A stretch of DNA of 27,143 nt from contig JAAYKS010000108.1 of NCBI GenBank assembly GCA_012522285.1, positions 1 to 27,143 on the forward strand, read 5' to 3'. Position 1 is the first letter of the stretch; every line of letters begins with the position of its first letter. Under the pieces are notes generated by a model. It saw only the letters and a program-made list of their open reading frames with translations. It ran no database searches and had not been told where the DNA came from. The translations under genes were made by a program, and so were the position numbers. Source of the stretch: Clostridiaceae bacterium. Lineage in GTDB: Bacteria; Bacillota; Clostridia; Saccharofermentanales; UBA5734. Of the stretch, positions 1 to 8,202 are shown piece by piece.

Positions 1-1052
1 GTGTAGTACCACCCGATCCCGGGTTCGGTCTCCTCGGACGCGATCAAGTAATCCGCGTGCCGGTTGGCCATATAGGCGGTCTCGAGTGTCGCCATCAGAC
101 AGGCATCAAAACCGATCCAGTCAAACGTGACGCCCGCGCCGGACAACGCGGCATCGATCTCATCGATCGACATCGAACCTTCCTGCGGAAACACCTGGTC
201 GTATCCGTATCCGGTAAGCGATCCGCCTCCGTGGTCCCAAAAGATCAGCGCATACCGGTTCGCGGGATACCGGTCGGCACAATAGGAGACAAAATTCCGC
301 AAGGTGTCGGGATTGGTCATGGGCCGCGCGCCGAGGTCGGATTCCAAACGCTCGAGACCCGTGTCCGTCACGCGATATCGCTGGTTGGTCTGACTCGAAA
401 TCACAGAGTTGCGCCAGCTTGAAGTGCCGCCGGTCTCCACGATGATCTGTACCTGGTCTCCGACCGTCGCGTACAACATCTCGTTCAGATCCGCCGTCGC
501 CATACCGTATTCGCTCTCGAGATCGGTGCCGCACATAAACAGCATGATCGTGAATACGTCGGCTCCGTTCCCCTTGATTGTGGTGCGGGGTGAGCGGGTT
601 TCCAGAACGCCGGTGGGAGGAATTGTCGCGGCCGTAGTGCCGCCCGGCAGAGTTGTACGCCGGGTGGTCGGTGCGACGATGGAGGGATTGGGATCGGTTG
701 TGGGCGGGGTCTCGGTCGGCCCTCCCAGGATGCCGCAGGACTTTAATATGAAATAGCCGGCGACCAGTACCACGGCAATCAACATCCATCTGGGTATCGA
801 TTTTATGCCGCGGCCCGAAGGGGTGGTACCCGACCCAAACGGACTGCCCGAGGTGCCGCCTGACGATCCGCCGGCTCCATAGGGAGGAACAGTTCCCCCT
901 CCACCAGTGCGCTGTGCTGCCTTGCGGTCACGGTAGCCGTCGGCTTTGCCGACCGGTCCGCCCATCCCCAAACCGGAACCACGCCGGAATACACCACCGC
1001 CACTCGCCTTGCCAGCGGGTTTTTGGGGTCTTCCTCCGCTTTTGCGTTCCAT
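1..1052 (-). CDS. Clostripain-family (C11) cysteine peptidase, membrane-anchored; 3' end outside window
   Basis: The first 350 codons are visible and the C-terminus runs off the window edge. The ATG at 1052 follows a GGAGG with 7-nt spacing. Residues 1-85 are rich in Gly, Ser, Arg and Lys. A single membrane segment follows at about 89-103 (WMLIAVVLVAGYFIL), then a Thr/Pro-rich linker to about 160. The catalytic fold starts near 165 (VFTIMLFMCGTDLES). The probable catalytic His is in FWDHGGG (about residue 274) and the nucleophile in DACLM (Cys about 318), in the order and spacing expected for family C11. Such enzymes cleave after basic residues, often after self-activation. The topology suggests a short basic cytoplasmic tail with the protease domain outside the cell. 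Family assignment is firm from the motifs; the substrate is unknown. The gene stands alone, 118 bases downstream of the acyl-CoA synthetase. Confidence 0.87.
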   Translation of the reverse strand, partial: MERKSGGRPQKPAGKASGGGVFRRGSGLGMGGPVGKADGYRDRKAAQRTGGGGTVPPYGAGGSSGGTSGSPFGSGTTPSGRGIKSIPRWMLIAVVLVAGYFILKSCGILGGPTETPPTTDPNPSIVAPTTRRTTLPGGTTAATIPPTGVLETRSPRTTIKGNGADVFTIMLFMCGTDLESEYGMATADLNEMLYATVGDQVQIIVETGGTSSWRNSVISSQTNQRYRVTDTGLERLESDLGARPMTNPDTLRNFVSYCADRYPANRYALIFWDHGGGSLTGYGYDQVFPQEGSMSIDEIDAALSGAGVTFDWIGFDACLMATLETAYMANRHADYLIASEETEPGIGWYY

Positions 1053-1170
1053 ATACGAATCCTCCGCAACCTGCCTGTCGGGACACGGGCGACACAGAAG
1101 GCCGGATCCGTGTAGCGGCCGGTCTCACCATCAGTGTAGCACTCCCGATCGTCAGGGGGCCGAGGCGGAT

Positions 1171-2880
1171 TTAGTCAATGTGTTTGTCGATATGGAAGCG
1201 CTGAATTTTACGGGTGGTGTTTTTGGGAAACTCTTCCGCGCGCAGTTTGACATGATTTACCGTCTTATAGGAGACCATGCGGGCGTTGACTTTCTTGACC
1301 TCCGCGTTGAAATACGCGAGCGGATCTTCGACCCCTATGGAATGGATTTTGTCCGCGTTCGGATAAATCTCCGCGACGATGAGCTCTTTGTTTTTGAGAT
1401 TCCCACCCTCCCCCGCGTATACGACGACTTCCTCGACGCCCGGAATCTGCGCGATTTCGTTTTCAATTTCCTCGGGATATACGTTCTTGCCGTTGGAGAG
1501 AATGATCAGGTTTTTGAGACGCCCGGTGATATAGAGCCAGCCTTCTTCGTCCAGCTTGCCATAGTCCCCGGTGTGGAAAAACCCGTCGGCGTCAAACACC
1601 GCGGCCGTCGCTTCCGGATCTTTGTAGTATCCACTCATGACATTGGGGCCCTTGACGCAGATTTCGCCTTCTCCGTTCTCATCCGGGTCGACGATGCGCA
1701 CGATTTCGTCCTTGATCGGGAACCCGACGCTCCCGCGTTTCTGGAGTTTGTTCCGGTTGCAGGAAACCAGCGGGGCACACTCGGTGATGCCGTAGCCGTT
1801 GAGGAGTGTGACGCCGATCCCGTCAAAGGTGTCGATGATGTCCTGTCGGAGCGCGGCACCGCCGGAAATCACCATCTCGAGCTTGCCGCCGAGCTGTGCA
1901 AGAACGCTTTTGAAGAGCGTCCGACGCAAATCAATCCCGACTTTCCGGAGCAGGTTGCTTGCCTTCATCATCGTGCGCAATAGTGAGGCTTTGCCCTGTT
2001 CTTCCGCGCTGGTCCAGATCCGGCTGTGGAGTTTTTCCAGAAAGAGCGGAACCAGTACCAGGTGGGAAGGCTGTTGCTCCTTGATCTCCGCGCCGATGTA
2101 GCGCAGACCGCTGGAAAGATAGATCGTGGAACCCTGTGAAATGTGTCCCACAAGGATGACAGTCGAACCGAAAGTGTGGTGCAGCGGCAGGGTGCAGATC
2201 GTCCGGGGCGTGATCGCAAAATAGTACATCCCGTTGGTCATATCCAGCGCGATATTGCGTTGGGAGAGCATGACCCCCTTGCCCTTGCCGGTCGTCCCGG
2301 AGGTGAACACGATGGTCGCGAGGCGGTCCGGGTCGATCGGGGTATCGTAGTAGGAGGTGTCCCCTCCCAGAAACGCTTCCCGGCCACTGACGGCGATCTC
2401 TTCCAGTGCGATTGCTTCTTCACACCCGGGAGAGCCGAGGCAGAGCCAGGAGTCCATTCCGGGCACCTGTCCCCGGAATGACGAAACCTTGGGCTCGATG
2501 GAGGCGCCGTGGAGCAGACCCACGCACTCCGCGGTCCGCAGGATGTCCGCCATATCTTCCGCAGGCATATCATTATCGATCGGCACCACCACCGACCCGA
2601 TGGACATCAATGCGAGATAGGAACAGATCCAGTCGTAGGAATTCTCTCCCGCGAGCGCGATGTGCCGGTCACGGAATCCGAGCCCGATCAGTCCCGTCCC
2701 GAGATCCCTCACCCGGTCGCGCAGCTGACTGTAGGTGACATCGACCACGGACTTGTCCCGCGGATCGGCCTTGTAGGCGATAGCGGTCCGCTCTGGAAAA
2801 CGCTGGGCGGCGTTTTCGACCATCACGCGAAAGTCGTCAAACTCCGTGGTTTCATAGAGCGGGTAGTTTTTCCGTGCCAT
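1171..2880 (-). CDS. AMP-forming long-chain acyl-CoA synthetase
   Basis: A 569-residue member of the ANL adenylate-forming superfamily. It activates a carboxylic acid, probably a fatty acid, with ATP to an acyl-AMP and then forms the CoA thioester. The phosphate-binding loop TIVFTSGTTGKGKGV is at about 189-203 and the A5 motif NGYGITE at about 361-367. The A7 Asp is in FFHTGDYG (about 434-441), and the hinge GRLKNLIILSNGKNVYPEEIE is at about 453-473. A C-terminal Lys lies in the NTTRKIQRF stretch and fits the catalytic lysine. Length and motif order match FadD-like long-chain ligases, but the acyl specificity cannot be read from sequence. The start has the upstream sequence AGGAGATCAAACAC. 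No other lipid-metabolism gene lies beside it, so it appears to be a single-gene unit. Confidence 0.9.
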   Translation of the reverse strand: MARKNYPLYETTEFDDFRVMVENAAQRFPERTAIAYKADPRDKSVVDVTYSQLRDRVRDLGTGLIGLGFRDRHIALAGENSYDWICSYLALMSIGSVVVPIDNDMPAEDMADILRTAECVGLLHGASIEPKVSSFRGQVPGMDSWLCLGSPGCEEAIALEEIAVSGREAFLGGDTSYYDTPIDPDRLATIVFTSGTTGKGKGVMLSQRNIALDMTNGMYYFAITPRTICTLPLHHTFGSTVILVGHISQGSTIYLSSGLRYIGAEIKEQQPSHLVLVPLFLEKLHSRIWTSAEEQGKASLLRTMMKASNLLRKVGIDLRRTLFKSVLAQLGGKLEMVISGGAALRQDIIDTFDGIGVTLLNGYGITECAPLVSCNRNKLQKRGSVGFPIKDEIVRIVDPDENGEGEICVKGPNVMSGYYKDPEATAAVFDADGFFHTGDYGKLDEEGWLYITGRLKNLIILSNGKNVYPEEIENEIAQIPGVEEVVVYAGEGGNLKNKELIVAEIYPNADKIHSIGVEDPLAYFNAEVKKVNARMVSYKTVNHVKLRAEEFPKNTTRKIQRFHIDKHID

Positions 2881-2937
2881 GTGTTTGATCTCCTATAGAA
2901 AAGAATCGATGGGACCGGATTGGAACACGGTCTGTAT

Positions 2938-2951
2938 CACTGTCCACAGTG
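2938..2951. promoter_or_regulatory. Palindrome CACTGT-CC-ACAGTG upstream of the acyl-CoA synthetase gene
   Basis: A perfect 6-bp inverted repeat with a 2-bp centre lies about 58-71 bases before the synthetase start codon. It is in the 178-base gap that carries the gene's promoter. Size and position suit a dimeric repressor, such as a TetR-type fatty-acid regulator, but no known consensus was recognised. Confidence 0.3.
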
Positions 2952-3058
2952 TGCCGGTTTTGTTTTAAAAAACTACCCGCTGTCCGTTTGATTTCATTGC
3001 TGATGATAACGTGCGCGTGGTCGAAAAGCAAACCTGCTCTACGTTTTAGAAGAGCGTC

Positions 3059-4144
3059 TTAAGTGCCATCGGCGCGTACCTGCTCCCGTGTTTTGGCCAG
3101 CAGATCCTGTACCCGCACCGGCAGCCCGGTTCGGCTGCTTTCGATGGCTGCAAACACGATCGCGACGGCCTGTAAATTTTCTTCGACACGGGTTTCCATC
3201 GGGGAGCCCCCGTCCAGCCATCCGATGAATTTTTCAATCAGCCAGGCATTGGCCCATTTTGGCTGTGCAAGCATGGGAAGTTTCGTCCCCTCCCCTTCCC
3301 GCGCATGGGTCCACGTGGCCTCCGGATTGTAGACAAACCGCTCCATTTGGCGATGGTCGAGGATCAGGGTCGCTTGTTCGCATTCCGCGCGAATGTACTC
3401 GTTGGCCCACGGATGGAGGCCGACCGCATTGGTGTCCGCTCCCTCATAGGAGATCCGGACTCCGTTTTCACAAGTTATTTGAACCAGCCCCTGCGCATGG
3501 TTTTTGAAATCGCTCCAGGGTGGATTCCAGGTCGTGGCGTACACCGTCTCGACCGGAGCACCGGCCATGTCGGCGAGCAAATCGAGATGGTGCACCGCGC
3601 CCTCCAGCAGGAGCGGGTGGTCCATTTCGTGCCGGAATCCCCAGCAGCCCGCACGGCGCAAATCGGTGGAGTACCGGCAGCAAAGATAGTCCAGCCGTCC
3701 GTTCCTGCCGCTCTGGAGCTCTTCACGCAACGTGGTTTTGTCCATGTCGAACCGGTGGCTCATGGTCACGCCCATCTTGACCCCCGCCCGGCGCACCTTG
3801 TCCGCGATCCGGACCGCGCCTTCCAGCGTGTCCGCTATGGGTTTTTCGGTGAGGATATGCATCCCGTGGCGCAGCGCGCAGTCGACCACTTGCTCATGAA
3901 AACGAGGCGGTACCACGATCGCACAGCAATCCGCTTCCACCTGTGCGAAGGCCTTCTCCACATCGGAAAAACACTGGGCGTCGGTCAACCCGAGATGCTT
4001 TTTCGCGTTCTCCAGGGCTGCGGGATCGAGGTCGACCGCGGCGACCACCTCCACCACACCATCTGCGACGTTGGGTGGCAGAAAATCCCTGCACCACCAT
4101 TCTCCCCAGCCTCCGGTGCCGACCAGAATCATCCGGTGTCCCAT
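3059..4144 (-). CDS. Gfo/Idh/MocA-family NAD(P)-dependent oxidoreductase
   Basis: A 361-residue soluble dehydrogenase of the family that oxidises or reduces sugars, inositols and their derivatives. The N-terminal Rossmann fold has VGTGGWGEWW (residues 8-17) and an acidic residue after the second strand (AAVDLD, about 35-40). The family motif EKP is at 100-102; its Lys is normally catalytic. The C-terminal alpha/beta domain carries EGAVHHLDLL (about 181-190), where a His/Asp pair sits at the usual active-site place. The start lies 3 bases after the stop of the ThuA-domain gene and has a strong GGAGG, so the two are almost certainly co-translated. ThuA proteins often sit beside oxidoreductases of this family, which supports a shared sugar-degradation role. 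The substrate is not determinable. Confidence 0.88.
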   Translation of the reverse strand: MGHRMILVGTGGWGEWWCRDFLPPNVADGVVEVVAAVDLDPAALENAKKHLGLTDAQCFSDVEKAFAQVEADCCAIVVPPRFHEQVVDCALRHGMHILTEKPIADTLEGAVRIADKVRRAGVKMGVTMSHRFDMDKTTLREELQSGRNGRLDYLCCRYSTDLRRAGCWGFRHEMDHPLLLEGAVHHLDLLADMAGAPVETVYATTWNPPWSDFKNHAQGLVQITCENGVRISYEGADTNAVGLHPWANEYIRAECEQATLILDHRQMERFVYNPEATWTHAREGEGTKLPMLAQPKWANAWLIEKFIGWLDGGSPMETRVEENLQAVAIVFAAIESSRTGLPVRVQDLLAKTREQVRADGT

Positions 4145-4147
4145 GTG

Positions 4148-4795
4148 CTATCTCTCCTCCCCGCAAGTCCAGAGGATGCCCCGGGCGAGCACCGTCCGAA
4201 AATGCGGATCTTCATATGCCGCCCGGTCGTGTCCGGACTGGTAGCAAAACACCTTTGCGTTGCGGTAGTGCCGAGTCCAGGCGATCACGCCGAGGCTTTC
4301 CGTACAGGGCGTCGAGAGCAGGATGTCCGACCCCTCTCCGGGATCTGCGGCGTCATAGGTTTCGTCGACCAGGTCCCAGTCCTCCAATCCCCGTGTGATC
4401 GGGTGGCCGGGATGCTCGATGTGCGAACGGACGGTTCGGCCAAACGCGTACTGGTAGTTTTTCCGATCCGGGATCCCGGTTACGTCGGTCCACATGTCCC
4501 ATTCTGGAAACGCAAGTACCGCATGGTGCAGCACCACAATCCCCTGTCCGCGCTTTGCGATCGCCTCGAGAGATGCCTTGTCGATCGTGTTCCAGGCGGG
4601 AGCGTCTGCCGGCGTCTCCAGCTCCATCGCAAAGAAAACCACCGCGTCGTAGCAGTCGGTGTATCCTCCGAAGTTCGTGCAAAATTCCTGAACCGACTGC
4701 ACATGACAATCGATGCCGGGCAGGCTGCGCAGGCATGCGTTGAAGGCCGGGACATCGTAAGGGTGGCCTCCGGTCAGAACCGCGACCGTTTTCAT
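4148..4795 (-). CDS. ThuA-domain protein (trehalose-utilisation-like)
   Basis: A 215-residue protein with the class I glutamine-amidotransferase-like fold of the ThuA family. It begins KTVAVLTGGHPYDVPAF and continues with CYDAVVFFA (about 48-56) and GQGIVVLHHAVLAFPEW (about 83-99), the LHHA segment being typical of the family. There is no signal peptide. ThuA proteins are linked genetically to disaccharide (trehalose, sucrose) catabolism, probably acting on keto-sugar intermediates, although the chemistry is poorly defined. The ATG at 4795 is preceded by AGGAGG. It lies 15 bases after a membrane-protein gene and 3 bases before the Gfo/Idh/MocA gene in transcription order. An operon function in sugar degradation is inferred. 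Confidence 0.85.
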   Translation of the reverse strand: MKTVAVLTGGHPYDVPAFNACLRSLPGIDCHVQSVQEFCTNFGGYTDCYDAVVFFAMELETPADAPAWNTIDKASLEAIAKRGQGIVVLHHAVLAFPEWDMWTDVTGIPDRKNYQYAFGRTVRSHIEHPGHPITRGLEDWDLVDETYDAADPGEGSDILLSTPCTESLGVIAWTRHYRNAKVFCYQSGHDRAAYEDPHFRTVLARGILWTCGEER

Positions 4796-4810
4796 GGATG
4801 GATCCTCCTG

Positions 4811-5377
4811 TCAGGGGTCCTTTCGGACCGGTATACGAGACTGATGTTCCTCAAACAGGTTTTTGGCCTTGTGAAAGGAAAACAGGAACGCGATATTGGA
4901 GATCAGGCCGATCAGCATGCTCGCGAGCGAGAGTTCCGGGAAGATCTGGAACAGCAGGATGGTGCCGAACGAGGCAAATGCCATCCAGATCCAGAACAGG
5001 CGCAGGGACTCCGCGTTGAGCGGGATCCCCGCCGCTGACTCCATGTCCGCCACTCCCTTGGCGATTTCGTACGTGATCTTGAGTGAAACCGTGATTGACA
5101 ACTGCTCGAGCGGCAGGGTAATCGCGGTCCCCAGCATGGCGGACAAACCGACCAGGTCCGAAACCCACAGCGCCGCGGTATAGATCACCATCCCCGTAAC
5201 CCACGGGCGGGCACGGGCGAATCTTCTGCTGTACGGCGCCATCGCATCCAGTCCCAGGCGGATGAGGATGTAACCGACAAAGTCCGGAATCAACCCGACG
5301 ATGTGAATTCCTCCCGCACCGAAGGTGATGTCGAAATCGAGCAGGGCCATCAGCAGCCCGTAGAATATTCTCTGCAT
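4811..5377 (-). CDS. Multi-pass membrane protein of unknown function
   Basis: A 188-residue hydrophobic protein that I do not recognise. Membrane-spanning stretches are at about 4-12 with 22-40 (IHIVGLIPDFVGYILIRLG), 60-78, 82-100, 127-148 and 150-170, giving roughly four or five segments. The short C-terminal tail is charged. No transport or catalytic motif is visible. An in-frame stop a short way upstream and a GAAAGGAA sequence support the ATG at 5377. It lies between the TIM-barrel hydrolase gene (146 bases upstream) and the ThuA gene (15 bases downstream). It may therefore serve the same sugar pathway, but this rests on position only. Confidence 0.7.
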   Translation of the reverse strand: MQRIFYGLLMALLDFDITFGAGGIHIVGLIPDFVGYILIRLGLDAMAPYSRRFARARPWVTGMVIYTAALWVSDLVGLSAMLGTAITLPLEQLSITVSLKITYEIAKGVADMESAAGIPLNAESLRLFWIWMAFASFGTILLFQIFPELSLASMLIGLISNIAFLFSFHKAKNLFEEHQSRIPVRKDP

Positions 5378-5441
5378 GGGTTGTTTCCTTTCGTCGGTCC
5401 GTATCCAGCGGGTGCCTGACCATTCTACCCCCGAAACGGTA

Positions 5442-5469
5442 CACGATCATCTCCAAAAGGATGATCGTG
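5442..5469. repeat. Perfect 10-bp inverted repeat in the gap before the membrane-protein gene
   Basis: CACGATCATC and GATGATCGTG form perfect arms around an 8-base spacer. The repeat sits mid-way in the 146-base gap between the TIM-barrel gene's stop and the membrane protein's start. As RNA it would be a stable stem. No T-run follows on either strand, so it is not a standard intrinsic terminator. A processing site, mRNA-stabilising stem or operator are all possible. Confidence 0.55.
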
Positions 5470-5523
5470 CCCCCGATGAGGGCCGCGAAGCCGGGGACTT
5501 TCCGCAAAGCGCATCTGCGGTCT

Positions 5524-6924
5524 TCAGCCCAGATCTCGGAGCGCACGACCCACCGCGCGCATGTTTGCGACCCGCATCTCCGCGTACTCCCGCGACAGCA
5601 TGATACCAGACGCACCGGCTTCGAACGCCTGGATCACGGCCCGATAAACGATTTCCGGATCTCCTCCAAAATGGTCGTCGCCGTAGGGCACATCGAACCC
5701 GATCCCCGGATAGACAGGCACCTGACCGCCCACACCGTCGACGATGCGACGCGTCAGCCGATAGACGTAATCCTCGGAAAACCCGCAGGTGTCCATTTCG
5801 TTCAGTTCGGGTTCACGCGTTTTGTCGTATCCCATCAAATCGTAGAACGCCTCTGCCAGAAGTCCCATCGAGGTGTCCCTCAGCAGGGTCTTTTGCGCCC
5901 GGGCCAGATACCAGTTTTTGATCCGCGGCGCCGCGATGTCGTGATACGCGATCGGTTTGACAAAGTCGCAATACCGGGCGAGCGCTCCATAGTCGATCTC
6001 CGCGCGCTGGAACAAATCCCACGTGCTCTGCTGATGGTCGACATGAATGCCAAAGCGGGCATCCGGCCGGATGATTTTCACAGCGCCATACAGACGCTTG
6101 GCCAGATCTTCCTTGGAGTCGTGCGCCATCTGCTCCCATGCCAGTATTTCGGGATATCGGAGAAGGATCCGCAGAAAGGTGGGGAAAGCGCCGTCGACCG
6201 GATTTTCCGTCCCGTTCTTGAGCCCGAGATTGTATTCGTAGAGTTTCTGAAAGCCTTCGCGGGCACGTTCCCCGTTGATGCCTGCCGCCCGGGCGCGCGC
6301 CATGCAGTGATCGCAAAAGCAGGTCGGAACGTCATCCCAGAACAACATCCGAGACAGGGGACCGCAACGCTCGGATCCGTACTGGAGACCGTCGATCGGA
6401 TAGGTTTTGAACATGTCCTCGACAGAGCTCATCCAAAAGCGCTGGTATTCGGGGTTGTTGAAGCAGGTGTTGGGATGCAGCCGGCCGTAGACGTCGATCG
6501 AGAGCACCTGGGACCAGTTTTCGACATAGCGCATCGTGCGCGCCTGGTGGGGTTCCAGGAAACGGGCGAACACCTTCATTCCCCGCTTGCGGGCGGGTTC
6601 TGCCAGATCTTCCAGGATGTCGTGCCCGGCATACTCCGTCCCCTCCGGGTCCGGCCGATGCCGGAGCACCGTGCCACGGAACCGCTCCTCGTGGTGGCGG
6701 ATCCAGAGGCCGGGGAGTTTTCTCCCCCGCTCGTCCCGGACCGGTACTCCGTGGTCCTGCGCCAACGCGTCGCGCGGGCGGTTGTGGGCGCCGTAATACG
6801 TATGGGTATAGGCGATCAGGGTGTTGACCCCCGCCGTATCCTGCATCAGATCGAGTGCGTGTTCGATCCCCTCGTCGTACAATCCGACCGGGTTGACCTG
6901 GATCCCTACAAATCCGTCTCTCAT
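5524..6924 (-). CDS. TIM-barrel putative glycoside hydrolase (GHL-like)
   Basis: A 466-residue cytoplasmic protein with no signal peptide. It begins GFVGIQVNPVGLYDEGIEHA and shows alternating beta/alpha segments along its length, e.g. GMKVFARFLEPH, IDGLQYGSERCGP, CDFVKPIAYHD and GASGIMLSREYA. This fits a TIM barrel. The CFCDHCMARAR stretch (about 205-215) after a putative active-site strand resembles a two-Cys element in the 'hypothetical glycosyl hydrolase' (GHL) families. No CAZy family can be assigned with certainty. It heads the set membrane protein - ThuA - Gfo/Idh/MocA, which suggests processing of an imported sugar derivative. The start has a GGGGAGAG sequence 6-8 bases upstream. Confidence 0.6.
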   Translation of the reverse strand: MRDGFVGIQVNPVGLYDEGIEHALDLMQDTAGVNTLIAYTHTYYGAHNRPRDALAQDHGVPVRDERGRKLPGLWIRHHEERFRGTVLRHRPDPEGTEYAGHDILEDLAEPARKRGMKVFARFLEPHQARTMRYVENWSQVLSIDVYGRLHPNTCFNNPEYQRFWMSSVEDMFKTYPIDGLQYGSERCGPLSRMLFWDDVPTCFCDHCMARARAAGINGERAREGFQKLYEYNLGLKNGTENPVDGAFPTFLRILLRYPEILAWEQMAHDSKEDLAKRLYGAVKIIRPDARFGIHVDHQQSTWDLFQRAEIDYGALARYCDFVKPIAYHDIAAPRIKNWYLARAQKTLLRDTSMGLLAEAFYDLMGYDKTREPELNEMDTCGFSEDYVYRLTRRIVDGVGGQVPVYPGIGFDVPYGDDHFGGDPEIVYRAVIQAFEAGASGIMLSREYAEMRVANMRAVGRALRDLG

Positions 6925-6954
6925 GTCTCTCTCCCCACTCTGTGACTTGCGATC

Positions 6955-6983
6955 CCTGTATTCACCTGGTCCGCACTTCTCAA
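6955..6983 (-). promoter_or_regulatory. Possible sigma-A promoter for the TIM-barrel/ThuA/oxidoreductase genes
   Basis: On the minus strand TTGAGA (6978-6983) is followed after exactly 17 bases by TACAGG (6955-6960), about 30 bases before the ATG at 6924. The -35 box is good and the -10 box is weak. Readthrough from the DUF3795 gene 60 bases upstream is an alternative. Confidence 0.3.
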
Positions 6984-6984
6984 C

Positions 6985-7371
6985 CTATCTGCGCTTTTCT
7001 CCGGTCCGTATCAACCAGATGATCTCCTCTTCGGTGGAGTACTGGTCGTAGTCCCCGACCAATGTGCCTGGATGGTGGTAGACGATTCCGTTTTTTTCAT
7101 TCCGTTCGAGTGCCCGCATCAGGTCTTCTTCCCCGAACTCCCGGATGTAGCGCGCAAATGCCCGGATGCGGACTTTGTCCAGCATATTTCCCGTACAAGG
7201 AAATTCCGGACACTCCCAACACCCACGGTACCCTTTATCGATACAGCAAAGCCGGTTCTTGCACCATTCCCGGTCTGCGCAGCCATCGTTGCGGCAACCC
7301 GCGCAGGTCGCGTTTTCACCACAAACACAGCAAGCAAGTCCGCAGTACGCCAGTCCTTTTTCCCGATCCAT
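6985..7371 (-). CDS. DUF3795 cysteine-rich protein
   Basis: A 128-residue protein whose N-terminal half is dense in cysteines: YCGLACCVCGENATCAGCR, then CADREWCKNRLCC and RGCWECPEFPC. This pattern is typical of DUF3795 proteins, common in Bacillota and archaea and thought to bind metal, probably zinc. The function is unknown. The C-terminal half is charged and helical. The ATG at 7371 is chosen over one six codons upstream because GGAAGGAAT precedes it and because it starts 5 bases after the stop of the preceding membrane-protein gene. That spacing implies translational coupling. The upstream alternative would overlap that gene. Confidence 0.78.
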   Translation of the reverse strand: MDREKGLAYCGLACCVCGENATCAGCRNDGCADREWCKNRLCCIDKGYRGCWECPEFPCTGNMLDKVRIRAFARYIREFGEEDLMRALERNEKNGIVYHHPGTLVGDYDQYSTEEEIIWLIRTGEKRR

Positions 7372-7376
7372 TTTGC

Positions 7377-8126
7377 TTATTCCTTCCATGCCATCCAGCC
7401 GTATCCGGCTGCTATCTCCATCGCTTGGTCCTCTTCACCCCGCGGCACAGGAACGGCGATTTCCACCCACTGATACCGAACCGGGATGAACCTGCCGCCA
7501 CTCCCAATCTGGCGCAGGGTGAACACCAATACGGCCGGACTTCCCGTCATGAGTCGGACCTGTTCGAGCCGGGCGATCCATTTCCGGTTCCACGTGTACA
7601 GCACACCCAGGTACCAAATGCCTTCCCGGGAAAGGATCGCCTCGGGTCGCGCGCGGTCAGCACGGCGGTTGTGCGCACGCATCGCGGTAAACCCAACCAG
7701 GGCGAACAAGACCGCCAGCCCTCCCATGATCGCAAGAAACAACCCGTTCTCCGAAGCGTCGAATAAAAAAACGATCAGGCCGATCAACAGAAACAAAACG
7801 GCAAGCGCAAAGCCCCCCAACACTGCCGCACCGTTTCCACCTTTCTCTTCCCGGACGATCGCTTTCCACTCAGTAGAGCTGTAATGCCAATGCGCGAGCT
7901 GCATCGACGGATCACGCATCCGCGAAGCCACGTCCGCCCGGTCCCAAAATACCAGAAATGCCACGAAAGAGGAGACGACCACAAAAATGCCAACAAAGAA
8001 GAGGGCGTATCCACCGCGCATCCCGTCCGCTCCCGCCAGAGGGGGCAGCAGGATCACCAGCCAACCGGCCAGAAAAATAGCCAGACAGACCACAGCGGCA
8101 CGACGTTCCCTGCGAGTGGCATCCAT
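7377..8126 (-). CDS. Membrane protein of unknown function with four predicted membrane segments
   Basis: The protein has 249 residues when started at the ATG at 8126, which follows GGGAGG with 8-base spacing. An in-frame ATG 33 bases further upstream has no ribosome binding site and lies right after a TATAAT box, so it is rejected. Two hydrophobic hairpins are visible: AVVCLAIFLAGWLVILLPP with YALFFVGIFVVVSSFVAFLVF, and AVLFLLIGLIVFLF with LAIMGGLAVLFALVGF. A soluble C-terminal domain follows, with beta strands such as REGIWYLGVLYTWNRKW and PAVLVFTLRQIG. It superficially resembles PH-like or YcxB-type regulatory membrane proteins, but no family was recognised. It is coupled to the DUF3795 gene. 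Confidence 0.65.
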   Translation of the reverse strand: MDATRRERRAAVVCLAIFLAGWLVILLPPLAGADGMRGGYALFFVGIFVVVSSFVAFLVFWDRADVASRMRDPSMQLAHWHYSSTEWKAIVREEKGGNGAAVLGGFALAVLFLLIGLIVFLFDASENGLFLAIMGGLAVLFALVGFTAMRAHNRRADRARPEAILSREGIWYLGVLYTWNRKWIARLEQVRLMTGSPAVLVFTLRQIGSGGRFIPVRYQWVEIAVPVPRGEEDQAMEIAAGYGWMAWKE

Positions 8127-8166
8127 GCCGGGGTCCTCCCTCTTTCTTTCGCGTTCCATGACTGAA

Positions 8167-8172
8167 ATTATA
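8167..8172 (-). promoter_or_regulatory. Consensus -10 box (TATAAT) for the membrane-protein/DUF3795 unit
   Basis: A perfect minus-strand TATAAT lies 30 bases after the stop codon of the second ABC gene. It is about 40 bases before the selected start at 8126. The hexamer at the -35 position (TGTGCT) is poor, so this is either a weak or an activated promoter. Confidence 0.4.
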
Positions 8173-8202
8173 CCCGAGTCGGAGACTACAGCACAGGAGG
8201 GT

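Noticed and set aside
946..1983. 345-codon open frame on the plus strand
   Set aside because: It is antisense to the acyl-CoA synthetase and the peptidase start. Its translation has no family resemblance, whereas the minus-strand frames carry clear motifs.
3305..5038. 577-codon open frame on the plus strand
   Set aside because: It runs opposite the oxidoreductase, ThuA and membrane-protein genes and reads as a high-GC antisense frame with no recognisable domain.
5461..6945. 494-codon open frame on the plus strand
   Set aside because: It is an antisense shadow of the TIM-barrel gene; no ribosome binding site or domain was seen.
8124..8159. Upstream ATG at 8159 for the membrane protein
   Set aside because: It has no ribosome binding site and lies a few bases after a TATAAT box, at about the expected transcription start. 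The ATG at 8126 has GGGAGG.
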